Notes under the pieces: model-generated
Databases searched by the model: none
What the model was told of the DNA's origin: nothing
The model's input: the letters and a program-made list of their open reading frames with translations, nothing else
Shown: positions 1 to 11,674 of the stretch, piece after piece
Numbering within the stretch: position 1 is the stretch's first letter
Layout of the letters: the number at the start of each line of letters is the position of its first letter
From: Bombus terrestris
Taxonomy: Eukaryota; Arthropoda; Insecta; Hymenoptera; Apidae
Direction: 5' to 3'
Assembly: GCF_910591885.1 (NCBI RefSeq)
Contig: NW_025963549.1
Coordinates: 3,286,001-3,350,000 of the forward strand
DNA length: 64,000 nucleotides
Position numbers and translations under genes: made by a program

Positions 1-587
1 TTATCAATAGTTTTACATAAATAGTAATATTTCCACATAGTACAGTGCAACGTGTGGTCCGATATCGCTGACTAAATTAGGCCATAACCGGAAATATATG
101 CAAGGCAATATAAGGTATATGTATAGCGTGGAAATTGTAATCGTAGCTCGCTCGCTCCGCTCGCACGTATAAATCTAGTCCAACCTGACAACCGATCCGA
201 CACATTAGCAAATATGAAATAAGTCGCCTCCTTATCGAATAACGAACGCAAGCGGGCTTGATTTTAGGTTAGACTATAGTTTTCGAGCGAGCGCAGCGGG
301 CGAGGGACGCGTAATGGTGTGTCACAAACCAACGGCTTGGCAGATAGGGACATTGAAATATTCGCACCAGCCCGAGGAGCCGGAAGCCTTTATCGAATTG
401 CGTACTGACGAAAGTTTACATTTCATCAATAGTTTTACATAAATAGTAATATTTCCACATAGTACAGTGCAACGTGTGGTCCGAAATCGCTGACAAAATT
501 AGGCAATAACAGGAAATATATGCAAGGCAATATAAGGTATATGTATAGCATGGAAATTGTAATCGTTGCTCGCTCGCTCCGCTTGCT
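1..587 (+). repeat. L1 monomers before the first HOR
   Basis: Holds the tail of a preceding unit (1-2), a complete monomer (3-424) and the first part of the monomer at 425. The monomer at 3 has a distinctive set of changes (CCATAACCGG, CTCGCACG, CCTGACAACC, ACATTAGC, GCAGCGGGCG). The units at 23,982 and 27,358 share most of them (23,982 keeps AACCGG, 27,358 does not), so it is a displaced member of the 8-mer HOR seen there. No gene. Confidence 0.9.
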
Positions 588-2697
588 CGTATAAATCTAG
601 TCCAACCTCACAACCGATCCGACACGTTAGCAAATTTGAAATAAGTCGCCTCATTATCGAATTACGAACGCAAGAGGGCTTGGTTTTAGGTTAGACTATA
701 GTTTTCGAGCGAGCGCAGCGAGCGAGGGTCGCGTAAATGTGTGTCACAATCCAACGGTTTGGCACATAGGGACATTCAAATATTCGCACCAGCCCGAGGA
801 GCCGGAAGTCTTTATCGAATTGGGTACTGACGAAAGTTTACAGTTTATCAATAGTTTTACATAAATAGTAATATTTCCACATAGTACAGTGCCACGTGTG
901 GTCCGATATCGCTGACTAAATTAGGCAATAACAGGAAATATATGCAAGGCAATATAAGGTATATGTATAGCGTGGAAATTGTAATCGTAGCTCGCTCGCT
1001 CCGCTTGCTCGTATAAATCTAGTCCAACCTCACAACCGATCCGACACGTTAGCAAATTTGAAATAAGTCGCCTCCTTATCGAATAACGAACGCAAGAGGG
1101 CTTGGTTTTAGGTTAGGCTATAGTTTTCGAGCGAGCGCAGCGAGCGAGGGACGCGTAAAGGTGTGTCACAGACTAACGGCTTGGCACATAGGGACATTGA
1201 AATATTCGCACCAGCCCGAGGAACCGCAATTCTTTATCGAATTGCGTACTGACAAAAGTTTACAGTTTATCAATAGTTTTACATAAATAGTAAAATTTCC
1301 ATATAGTACAGTGCAACGTGTTGTCCGAAATCGCTGTCAAAATTAGGCAATAACAGGAAATATATGCAAGGCAATATAAGGTATATGTATAGCATGGAAA
1401 TTGTAATCGTTGCTCGCTCGCTCCGCTTGCTCGTATAAATCTAGTCCAACCTGACAACCGATCCGACACGTTAGCAAATTTGAAATAAGTCGCCTCCTTA
1501 TCTAACAACGAACGCATGCGGGCTTGGTTTTAGGTTAGGCTATACTTTTCGAGCGAGCGCAGCGAGCGAGGGACGCGTAAAGGTGTGTCACAAACCAACG
1601 GTTTGGCACATAGGGACATTGAAATATTCGCACCAGCCCGAGGAACCGCAAGTCTTTATCGAATTACGTACTGACAAAAGTTTACAGTTTATCAATAGTT
1701 TTACATAAATAGTAATATTTTCACACAGTACAGTACAATGTGTGGTCCGAAATCGCTGACAAAATTTGGCAATAACAGGAAATATATGCAAGGCAATATA
1801 AGGTATATGTATAGCATGGAAATTGTAATCGTTGCTCGCTCGCTCCGCTTGCTCGTATAAATCTAGTCCAACCTCACAACCGATCCGACACGTTAGCAAA
1901 TTTGAAATAAGTCGCCTCCTTATCTAACAACGAACGCATGCGGGCTTGGTTTTAGGTTAGGCTATACTTTTCGAGCGAGCGCAGCGAGCGAGGGTCGCGT
2001 AAATGTGTGTCACAATCCAATGGTTTGGCACATAGGAACATTCAAATATTCGCACCAGCCCGAGGAGCCGGAAGTCTTTATCGAATTGGGTACCGACGAA
2101 AGTTTACAGTTTATCAATAGTTTTACATAAATAGTAATATTTCCACATAGTACAGTGCCACGTGTGGTCCGATATCGCTGACTAAATTAGGCAATAACAG
2201 GAAATATATACAAGGCAATATAAGGTATATGTATAGCGTGGAAATTGTAATCGGAGATCGCTCGTTCCGCTCGCTCGTATAAATCTAGTCCAACCTCACA
2301 ACCGATCCGACACAATAGCAAATTTGAAATAAGTCGCCTCCTTATCGAATAACGAACGCAAGAGGGCTTGGTTTTAGGTTAGACTATAGTTTTCGAGCGA
2401 GCGCAGCGAGCGAGGGACGCGTAAATGTGTGTCACAATCCAACAGTTTGGCACATAGGGACATTCAAATATTCGCACCAGCCCGAGGAGCCGGAAGTCTT
2501 TATCTAATTGGGTACTGACGAAAGTTTACAGTTTATCAATAGTTTTACATAAATAGTAATATTTCCACATAGTACAGTGCCACGTGTGGTCCGATATCGC
2601 TGACTAAATTAGGCAATAACAGGAAATATATGCAAGGCTATATAAGGTATATGTATAGGGTGGAAATTGTAATCGTAGCTGGCTCGCTCCGCTCGCT
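588..2697 (+). repeat. 5-mer HOR, 2,110 bp, copy 1
   Basis: Five L1 monomers (internal starts 847, 1269, 1691, 2113, 2535) that recur in the same order in the next 2,110 bp. Each monomer position has its own marks. The unit at 1269 has GTAAAATTTCCATATAG and CTGTCAAAATTAGG. That at 1691 has TTTTCACACAGTACAGTACA and AAATTTGGC. That at 2113 has ATATATACAAGG, GGAGATCGCTCG and CACAATAGC. That at 2535 has GGCTATATAAGG and GTAGCTGGCTCG. The edges are set where identity with the neighbouring copy begins and ends. No gene. Confidence 0.9.
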
Positions 2698-4872
2698 CGT
2701 ATAAATCTAGTCCAACCTCACAACCGATCCGACACGTTAGCAAATTTGAAATAAGTCGCCTCATTATCGAATTACGAACGCAAGAGGGCTTGGTTTTAGG
2801 TTAGACTATTGTTTTCGAGCGAGCGCAGCGAGCGAGGGTCGCGTAAATGTGTGTCACAATCCAACGGTTTGGCACATAGGGACATTCAAATATTCGCACC
2901 AGCCCGAGGAGCCGGAAGTCTTTATCGAATTGGGTACTGACGAAAGTTTACAGTTTATCAATAGTTTTACATAAATAGTAATGTTTCCACATAGTACAGT
3001 GCCACGTGTGGTCCGATATCGCTGACTAAATTAGGCAATAACAGGAAATATATGCAAGGCAATATAAGGTATATGTATAGCGTGGAAATTATAATCGTAG
3101 CTCGCTCGCTCCGCTTGCGCGTATAAATCTAGTCCAACCTCACAACCGATCCGACACGTTCCATAATTTGAAATAAGTCGCCTCCATATCGAATAACGAA
3201 CGCAAGAGGGCTTGGTTTTAGGTTAGGCTATAGTTTTCGAGCGAGCGCAGCGAGCGAGGGACGCGTAAAGGTGTGTCACAGACTAACGGCTTGGCACATA
3301 GGGACATTGAAATATTCGCACCAGCCCAAGGAACCGCAATTCTTTATCGAATTGCGTACTGACAAAAGTTTACAGTTTATCAATAGTTTTACATAGATAG
3401 TAAAATTTCCATATAGTACAGTGCAACGTGTTGTCCGAAATCGCTGTCAAAATTAGGCAATAACAGGAAATATATGCAAGGCAATATAAGGTATATGTAT
3501 AGCATGGAAATTGTAATCGTTGCTCGCTCGCTCCGCTTGCTCGTATAAATCTAGTCCAACCTGACAACCGATCCGACACGTTAGCAAATTTGAAATAAGT
3601 CGCCTCCTTATCTAACAACGAACGCATGCGGGCTTGGTTTTAGGTTAGGCTATACTTTTCGAGCGAGCGCAGCGAGCGAGGGACGCGTAAAGGTGTGTCA
3701 CAAACCAACGGTTTGGCACATAGGGACATTGAAATATTCGCACCAGCCCGAGTAACCGCAAGTCTTTATCGAATTACGTACTGACAAAAGTTTACAGTTT
3801 ATCAATAGTTTTACATAAATAGTAATATTTTCACACAGTACAGTACAATGTGTGGTCCGAAATCGCTGACAAAATTTGGCAATAACAGGAAATATATGCA
3901 AGGCAATATAAGGTATATGTATAGCATGGAAATTGTAATCGTTGCTCGCTCGCTCCGCTTGCTCGTATAAATCTAGTCCAACCTCACAACCGATCCGACA
4001 CGTTAGCAAATTTGAAATAAGTCGCCTCCTTATCTAACAACGAACGCATGCGGGCTTGGTTTTAGGTTAGGCTATACTTTTCGAGCGAGCGCAGCGAGCG
4101 AGGGTCGCGTAAATGTGTGTCACAATCCAACGGTTTGGCACATAGGGACATTCAAATATTCGCACCAGCCCGAGGAGCCGGAAGTCTTTATCGAATTGGG
4201 TACTGACGAAAGTTTACAGTTTATCAATAGTTTTACATAAATAGTAATATTTCCACATAGTACAGTGCCACGTGTGGTCCGATATCGCTGACTAAATTAG
4301 GCAATAACAGGAAATATATACAAGGCAATATAAGGTATATGTATAGCGTGGAAATTGTAATCGGAGATCGCTCGTTCCGCTCGCTCGTATAAATCTAGTC
4401 CAACCTCACAACCGATCCGACACAATAGCAAATTTGAAATAAGTCGCCTCCTTATCGAATAACGAACGCAAGAGGGCTTGGTTTCAGGTTAGACTATAGT
4501 TTTCGAGCGAGCGCAGCGAGCGAGGGACGCGTAAATGTGTGTCACAATCCAACAGTTTGGCACATAGGGACATTCAAATATTCGCACCAGCCCGAGGAGC
4601 CGGAAGTCTTTATCGAATTGGGTACTGACGAAAGTTTACAGTTTATCAATAGTTTTACATAAATGGTAATATTTCCACATAGTACAGTGCCACGTGTGGT
4701 CCGATATCGCTGACTAAATTAGGCAATAACAGGAAATATATGCAAGGCTATATAAGGTATATGTATAGGGTGGAAATTGTAATCGTAGCTGGCTCGCTCC
4801 GCTCGCTCGTATAAATCTAGTCCAACCTCACAACCGATCCGACACGTTAGCAAATTTGAAATAAGTCGCCTC
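2698..4872 (+). repeat. 5-mer HOR, 2,110 bp, copy 2 (slightly over one unit)
   Basis: Internal monomer starts are 2957, 3379, 3801, 4223 and 4645, each 2,110 bp after its counterpart. Few differences from copy 1 are visible: GTAATGTTTCC, GCTTGCGCG and a small change GTTCCATAATTTG in the unit at 2957; CATAGATAG in the unit at 3379; CGAGTAACC in the unit at 3801. Identity ends near 4,873, where the last unit changes from a CATTATCGAATTACG type to CTTATCTAACAACG. No gene. Confidence 0.9.
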
Positions 4873-6888
4873 CTTATCTAACAACGAACGCAAGCGGGCT
4901 TGGTTTTAGGTTAGGCTATACTTCTCGAGCGAGCGCAGCGAGCGAGGGACGCGTAATTGTGTGTCACAGACTAACGGCTTGGCACATTGGGACATTGAAA
5001 TATTCGCAGCAGCCCGAGAAACCGCAAGTCATTATCGAATTGCATACTGACAAAAGTTTACATTTCATCAATAGTTTTACATAAACAGTAATATTTCCAC
5101 ATAGTACAGTGCAACGTGTTGTCCGATGTCGCTGACTAAATTAGGCAATAACAGGAAATATATGCAAGGCAATATAAGGTATATGTATAGCGTGGAAATT
5201 GTAATCGTAGCTCGCTCGCTCCGCTTGCTCGTATAAATCTAGTCCATCCTCACAACCGATCCGACACGTTAGCAAATATGAAATAAGTCGCCTCCTTATC
5301 GAATAACGAACGCAAGCGGGCTCGGTTTTCGGTTAGACTAAAGTTTTCGAGCGAGCGCAGCGGGCGAGGGACGCGTAAAGGTGTGTCACAAACCAACGGC
5401 TTGGCACATAGGGACATTGAAATATTCGCACCAGCCCGAGGAGCCGGAAGCCTTTATCGAATTGCCTACTGACGAAAGTTTACAGTTTACCAATAGTTTT
5501 ACATAAATAGTAATATTTCCACATAGTACAGTGCAACGTGTTGTCCGAAATCGCTGACAAAATTAGGCAATAACAGGAAATATATGCAAGGCAATATAAG
5601 GTATATGTATAGCGTGGAAATTGTAATCGTAGCTCGTTCGCTCCTCTCGCTCGTATAAATCTAGTCCAACCTCACACCCGATCCGACACGTTAGCAAATA
5701 TGAAATAAGTCGCCTCATTATCGAATAACGAACGCAAGAGGGCTTGGTTTTAGGTTAGACTATAGTTTTCGAGCGAGCGCAGCGAGCGAGGGACACGTAA
5801 AGGTGTGTCACAGACTATCGGCTTGGCACATAGGGACATTGAAATATTCGCACCAGCCCGAGGAGCCGGAAGTCTTTATCGAATTGGGTACTGACGAAAG
5901 TTTACAGTTTATCAATAGTTTTACATAAATAGTAATATTTCCACATAGTACAGTGCAACGTGTGGTCCGAAATCGCTGACAAAATTAGGCAATAACAAGA
6001 AATATATGCAAGGCAATATAAGGTATATGTATAGCGTGGAAATTGTAATCGATGCTCGCTCGCTCCGCTCGCTCGTGAAAATCTAGTCCAACATCACAAC
6101 CGTTCCGACACGTTAGCAAATTTGAAATAAGTCGCCTCCTTTTCGAATAGCGAACGCAAGAGGGATTGGTTTTAGGGTAGCCTATGGTGTTCGAGCAAGC
6201 GCAGCGAGCGAGGGACGCGGAATTGAGTGTCACAAACCAACGGTTTGGCACAGTGGGACATTGAAATATTCGCACCAGCCCGAGGAGCCGGAAGCCTTTA
6301 TCGAATTGCGTACTGACGAAAGTTTACAGTTTACCAATAGTTTTACATAAATAGTAATATTTCCACATAGTACAGTGCAACGTGTGGTCCGAAATCGCTG
6401 ACAAAATTAGGCAATAACAAGAAATATATGCAAGGCAATATAAGGTATATGTATAGCGTGGAAATTGTAATCGATGCTCGCTCGCTCCGCTCGCTCGTAA
6501 AAATCTAGTCCATTCTCACAACCGTTCCGACACGTTAGCAAATTTGAAATAAGTCGCCTCCTTTTCGAATAGCGAACGCAAGAGGGATTGGTTTTAGGTT
6601 AGCCTATGGTGTTCGAGCAAGCGCAGCGAGCGAGGGACGCGTAATTGTGTGTCACAAACCAACGGTTTGGCACAGTGGGACATTGAAATATTCGCACCAG
6701 CCCGAGGAGCCGGAAGCCTTTATCGAATTGCGTACTGACGAAAGTTTACAGTTTACCAATAGTTTTACATAAATAGTAATATTTCCACATAGTACAGTGC
6801 AACGTGTGGTCCGAAATCGCTGACAAAATTAGGCAATAACAGGAAATATATGCAAGGCAATATAAGGTACATGTATAGCTCGGAAGTT
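4873..6888 (+). repeat. Mixed L1/L2 monomers, unit starts 5067-6755
   Basis: Monomers start at 5067, 5489, 5911, 6333 and 6755. The unit at 5067 (CATTTCATCAATAG, CATAAACAG, GTCCGATGTCGC, GGTTTTCGGTTAGACTAAAG) is almost the same as the unit at 42,128, 37,061 bp away. The units at 5489, 5911 and 6333 recur at 8849, 9271 and 9693, an offset of 3,360 bp. The unit at 6333 is typical L2 (GATGCTCG, CCATTCTCACAACCG, CTATGGTGTTCGAGCAAGCG). The block ends inside the first S monomer. No gene. Confidence 0.88.
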
Positions 6889-8690
6889 GTAATCGTTGCT
6901 CGCTCGCTCCGCTCGCTCGTAAAAATCTAGTCCAACCTCACAACCGATCCGACACGTTAGCAAATTCGAAATAAGTCGCCTTCTTATCGAAGAACGAACG
7001 CAAGAGGGATTGGTTTTAGCTGAGGCTATAGTTTTCGAGCGCAGCGAGCGCGGGACGCGTAAAGGTGTGTCACAATCCAACGGTTTGGCACATAGGGACA
7101 TTGAAATATTCGCACCAGCTCGAGGAACCGCAAGTCTTTATCGAATTGCGTACTGACAAAAGTTTACAATTTATCAATAGTTTTACATAAGTAGTAATAT
7201 TTCCACATAGTACAGTGCAACGTGTGGTCCGAAATCGCTGACAAAATTAGGCAAAGCGGGAAATATATGCAAGGCAATATAAGGTATATGTATAGCATGG
7301 AAATTGTAATCGTTGCTCGCTCGCTCCGCTCGCTCGTAAAAATCTAGTCCAACCTCACAACCGATCCGACACGTTAGCAAATTCGAAATAAGTCGCCTTC
7401 TTATCGAAGAACGAACGCAAGAGGGATTGGTTTTAGCTGAGGCTATAGTTTTCGAGCGCAGCGAGCGCGGGACGCGTAAAGGTGTGTCACAATCCAACGG
7501 TTTGGCACATAGGGACATTGAAATATTCGCACCAGCTCGAGGAACCGCAAGTCTTTATCGAATTGCGTACTGACAAAAGTTTACAATTTATCAATAGTTT
7601 TACATAAGTAGTAATATTTCCACATAGTACAGTGCAACGTGTGGTCCGAAATCGCTGACAAAATTAGGCAAAGCGGGAAATATATGCAAGGCAATATAAG
7701 GTATATGTATAGCATGGAAATTGTAATCGTTGCTCGCTCGCTCCGCTCGCTCGTAAAAATCTAGTCCAACCTCACAACCGATCCGACACGTTAGCAAATA
7801 TGAAATAAGTCGCCTCCTTATCGAATAACGAACGCAAGCGGGCTCGGTTTTAGGTTAGTCTATAGTTTTCGAGCGAGCGCAGCGAGCGCGGGACGCGTAA
7901 AGGTGTGTCACATACCAACGGTTTGGCACATAGGGACATTGAAATATTCGCACCAGCTCGAGGAACCGCAAGTCTTTATCGAATTGCGTACTGACAAAAG
8001 TTTACATTTTATCAATAGTTTTACATAAGTAGTAATATTTCCACATAGTACAGTGCAACGTGTGGTCCGAAATCGCTGACAAAATTAGGCAAGGCGGGAA
8101 ATATATGCAAGGCAATATAAGGTATATGTATAGCTCGGAAGTTGTAATCGTTGCTCGCTCGCTCCGCTCGCTCGTAAAAATCTAGTCCAACCTCACAACC
8201 TATCCGACACGTTAGCAAATTCGAAATAAGTCGCCTTCTTATCGAAGAACGAACGCAAGAGGGATTGGTTTTAGCTGAGGCTATAGTTTTCGAGCGCAGC
8301 GAGCGCGGGACGCGTAAACGTGTGTCACAATCCAACGGTTTGGCACATAGGGACATTGAAATATTCGCACCAGCTCGAGGAACCGCAAGTCTTTATCGAA
8401 TTGCGTACTGACAAAAGTTTACAATTTATCAATAGTTTTACATAAGTAGTAATATTTCCACATAGTACAGTGCAACGTGTTGTCCGAAATCGCTGACAAA
8501 ATTAGGCAAAGCGGGAAATATATGCAAGGCAATATAAGGTATATGTATAGCATGGAAATTGTAATCGTTGCTCGCTCGCTCCGCTCGCTCGTAAAAATCT
8601 AGTCCAACCTCACAACCGATCCGACACGTTAGCAAATATGAAATAAGTCGCCTCCTTATCGAATAACGAACGCAAGCGGGCTCGGTTTTC
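6889..8690 (+). repeat. Short-class (S) monomers with local duplications
   Basis: Unit starts are 7173, 7590, 8011 and 8428, with lengths 417, 421, 417 and 421. Bases 6,889-7,380 look identical to 7,306-7,797 at an offset of 417 bp, a very recent one-monomer tandem duplication. At the next level the pairs 7173+7590 and 8011+8428 form two 838-bp dimers (starts 838 bp apart). The S marks TTCTTATCGAAGAACG, TTTTAGCTGAGGC and AGGCAAAGCGGG are present. No gene. Confidence 0.88.
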
Positions 8691-9594
8691 GGTTAGACTA
8701 AAGTTTTCGAGCGAGCGCAGCGGGCGAGGGACGCGTAAAGGTGTGTCACAAACCAACGGCTTGGCACATAGGGACATTGAAATATTCGCACCAGCCCGAG
8801 GAGCCGGAAGCCTTTATCGAATTGCCTACTGACGAAAGTTTACAGTTTACCAATAGTTTTACATAAATAGTAATATTTCCACATAGTACAGTGCAACGTG
8901 TTGTCCGAAATCGCTGACAAAATTAGGCAATAACAGGAAATATATGCAAGGCAATATAAGGTATATGTATAGCGTGGAAATTGTAATCGTAGCTCGTTCG
9001 CTCCTCTCGCTCGTATAAATCTAGTCCAATTTCACAACCGATCCGACACGTTAGCAAATATGAAATAAGTCGCCTCATTATCGAATAACGAACGCAAGAG
9101 GGCTTGGTTTTAGGTTAGACTATACTTTTCGAGCGAGCGCAGCGAGCGAGGGACACGTAAAGGTGTGTCACAGACTATCGGCTTGGCACATAGGGACATT
9201 GAAATATTCGCACCAGCCCGAGGAGCCGGAAGTCTTTATCGAATTGGGTACTGACGAAAGTTTACAGTTTATCAATAGTTTTACATAAATAGTAATATTT
9301 CCACATAGTACAGTGCAACGTGTGGTCCGAAATCGCTGACAAAATTAGGCAATAACAAGAAATATATGCAAGGCAATATAAGGTAAATGTACAGCGTGGA
9401 AATTGTAATCGATGCTCGCTCGCTCCGCTCGCTCGTGAAAATCTAGTCCAACATCACAACCGTTCCGACACGTTAGCAAATTTGAAATAAGTCGCCTCCC
9501 TATCGAATAGCGAACGCAAGAGGGATTGGTTTTAGGGTAGCCTATGTTGTTCGAGCAAGCGCAGCGAGCGAGGGACGCGGAATTGAGTGTCACA
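8691..9594 (+). repeat. L1 segment repeating 5.3-6.7 kb
   Basis: Unit starts are 8849 and 9271. It begins where GGCTCGGTTTTCGGTTAGAC appears and copies the segment around 5,330-6,240 at 3,360 bp offset, and appears again at 17,931-18,840 (offset 9,240 bp) and in part at 60.7-61.4 kb. Marks are CTCGTTCGCTCCTCTCG, CACAGACTATCGGC and GGACACGTAAAGG. No gene. Confidence 0.86.
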
Positions 9595-11516
9595 AACCAA
9601 CGGTTTGGCACAGTGGGACATTGAAATATTCGCACCAGCCCGAGGAGCCGGAAGCCTTTATTGAATTGCGTACTGACGAAAGTTTACAGTTTACCAATAG
9701 TTTTACATAAATAGTAATATTTCCACATAGTGCAGTGCAACGTGTGGTCCGAAATCGCTGACAAAATTAGGCAATAACAAGAAATATATGGAAGGCAATA
9801 TAAGGTATATGTATAGCGTGGAAATTGTAATCGATGCTCGCTCGCTCCGCTCGCTCGTAAAAATCTAGTCCATTCTCACAACCGTTCCGACACGTTAGCA
9901 AATTTGAAATAAGTCGCCTCCTTTTCGAATAGCGAACGCAAGAGGGATTGGTTTTAGGTTAGCCTATGGTGTTCGAGCAAGCGCAGCGAGCGAGGGACGC
10001 GTAATTGTGTGTCACAAACCAACGGTTTGGCACAGTGGGACATTGAAATATTCGCACCAGCCCGAGGAGCCGGAAGCCTTTATCGAATTGCGTACTGACG
10101 AAAGTTTACAGTTTACCAATAGTTTTACATAAATAGTAATATTTCCACATAGTACAGTGCAACGTGTGGTCCGAAATCGCTGACAAAATTAGGCAATAAC
10201 AAGAAATATATGCAAGGCAATATAAGGTATATGTATAGCGTGGAAATTGTAATCGATGCTCGCTCGCTCCGCTCGCTCGTAAAAATCTAGTCCAACCTCA
10301 CAACCGTTCCGACACGTTAGCAAATTTGAAATAAGTCGCCTCCTTTTCGAATAGCGAACGCAAGAGGGATTGGTTTTAGGTTAGATTATAGTTTTCGAGC
10401 GAGCGCAGCGAGCGCGGGACGCGTAAACGTGTGTCACAAACCAACGGTTTGGCACATAGGGACATTGAAATATTCGCACCAGCTCGAGGAACCGCAAGTC
10501 TTTATCGAATTGGGTACTGACAAAAGTTTACAGTTTATCAATAGTTTTACATAAGTAGTAATATTTGCACATAGTACAGTGCAACGTGTGGTCCGAAATC
10601 GCTGACAAAATTAGGCAATAACAGGAAATATATGCAAGGCAATATAAGGTACATGTATAGCTCGGAAATTGTAATCGTTGCTCGCTCGCTCCGCTCGCTC
10701 GTAAAAATCTAGTCCAACCTCACAACCGATCCGACACGTTAGCAAATTCGAAATAAGTCGCCTTCTTATCGAAGAACGAACGCAAGAGGGATTGGTTTTA
10801 GCTGAGGCTATAGTTTTCGAGCGCAGCGAGCGAGGGACGCGTAAAGGTGTGTCACAAACCAACGGTTTGGCACACAGAGACATTGAAATATTCGCACCAG
10901 CCCGAGGAGTCGGAAGTCTTTATCGAATTGCGTACTGACGAAAGTTTACAGTTTACCAATAGTTTTACATAAATAGTAATATTTCCACATAGTACAGTGC
11001 AACGTGTGGTCCGAAATCGCTGACAAAATTAGGCAATAACAGGAAATATATGCAAGGCAATATAAGGTTTATCTATAGCTCGGAAGTTGCAATCGTTGCT
11101 CGCTCGCTCCGCTCGCTCGTAAAAATCTAGTCCAACCTCACAACCGATCCGACACGTTAGCAAAATCGAAATAAGTCGCCTTCTTATCGAAGAACGAACG
11201 CAAGAGGGATTGGTTTTAGCTTAGGCTATAGTTTTCGAGCGCAGCGAGCGAGGGACGCGTAAAGGTGTGTCACAAACCAACGGTTTGGCACATAGGGACA
11301 TTGAAATATTCGCACCAGCTCGAGGAACCGCAAGTCTTTATCGAATCGCGTACTGACAAAAGTTTACAGTTTATCAATAGTTCTACATAAGTAGTAATAT
11401 TTCCACATAGTACAGTGCAACGTGTGGTCCGAAATCGCTGACAAAATTAGGCAATAACAGGAAATATATGCAAGGCAATATAAGGTACATGTATAGCTCG
11501 GAAGTTGTAATCGTTG

Positions 11517-11537
11517 CTCGCTCGCTCCGCTCGCTCG
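11517..11537 (+). repeat. Left arm of monomer inverted repeat
   Basis: A 21-nt GC-rich arm built from CTCG/GCTC steps. Its reverse complement matches the right arm at 11,654-11,674 at 20 of 21 positions; the single mismatch is the central position 11 (C opposite C). An equivalent arm lies at monomer position 145-165 in every unit. Common variants are CTCCGCTTGCTCG (position 16 C to T, L1 monomers), CTCCGCTCGCACG (at 3-424 and relatives), CTCGTTCGCTCCTCTCG (for example the monomer at 5,489) and CTCCGCCCGCTCG (monomers at 20,194 and 63,563). The arm could pair with its partner as a cruciform or transcript hairpin; no function is shown by sequence alone. Confidence 0.9.
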
Positions 11538-11653
11538 TAAAAATCTAGTCCAACCTCACAACCGAACAGACACGTTAGCAAATTTGAAATAAGTCGCCTC
11601 CATATCGAATAACGAACGCAAGAGGGATTGGTTTTAGGTTAGTCTATAGTTTT

Positions 11654-11674
11654 CGAGCGAGCGCAGCGAGCGAG
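11654..11674 (+). repeat. Right arm of monomer inverted repeat
   Basis: Reverse-complement partner of the left arm, separated from it by 116 bp (11,538-11,653). It begins TTTTCGAGCGAGCGCAGCG in most L1 monomers. It is the most length-variable part of the unit: the 418- and 417-bp monomers lack one 4-bp GAGC step here (TTTTCGAGCGCAGCGAGCG), which looks like slippage in a short tandem run. Substitution variants are CGAGCAAGCG (L2 monomers), GCAGCGGGCGAG (monomers at 3, 5,067 and 32,000 among others) and the rearranged GAGCGAGGCGAGCG (monomers at 20,194 and 63,563). Some S monomers end the arm GCGCGGGACGCG instead of GCGAGGGACGCG. Confidence 0.9.

Noticed and set aside
11517..11674. Transposon with terminal inverted repeats (the two GC-rich arms as ends of a small MITE-like element)
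   Set aside because: The arms enclose only 116 bp, no target-site duplication is visible, and no copy of the array lacks the element. An ancient MITE origin of the monomer cannot be excluded.
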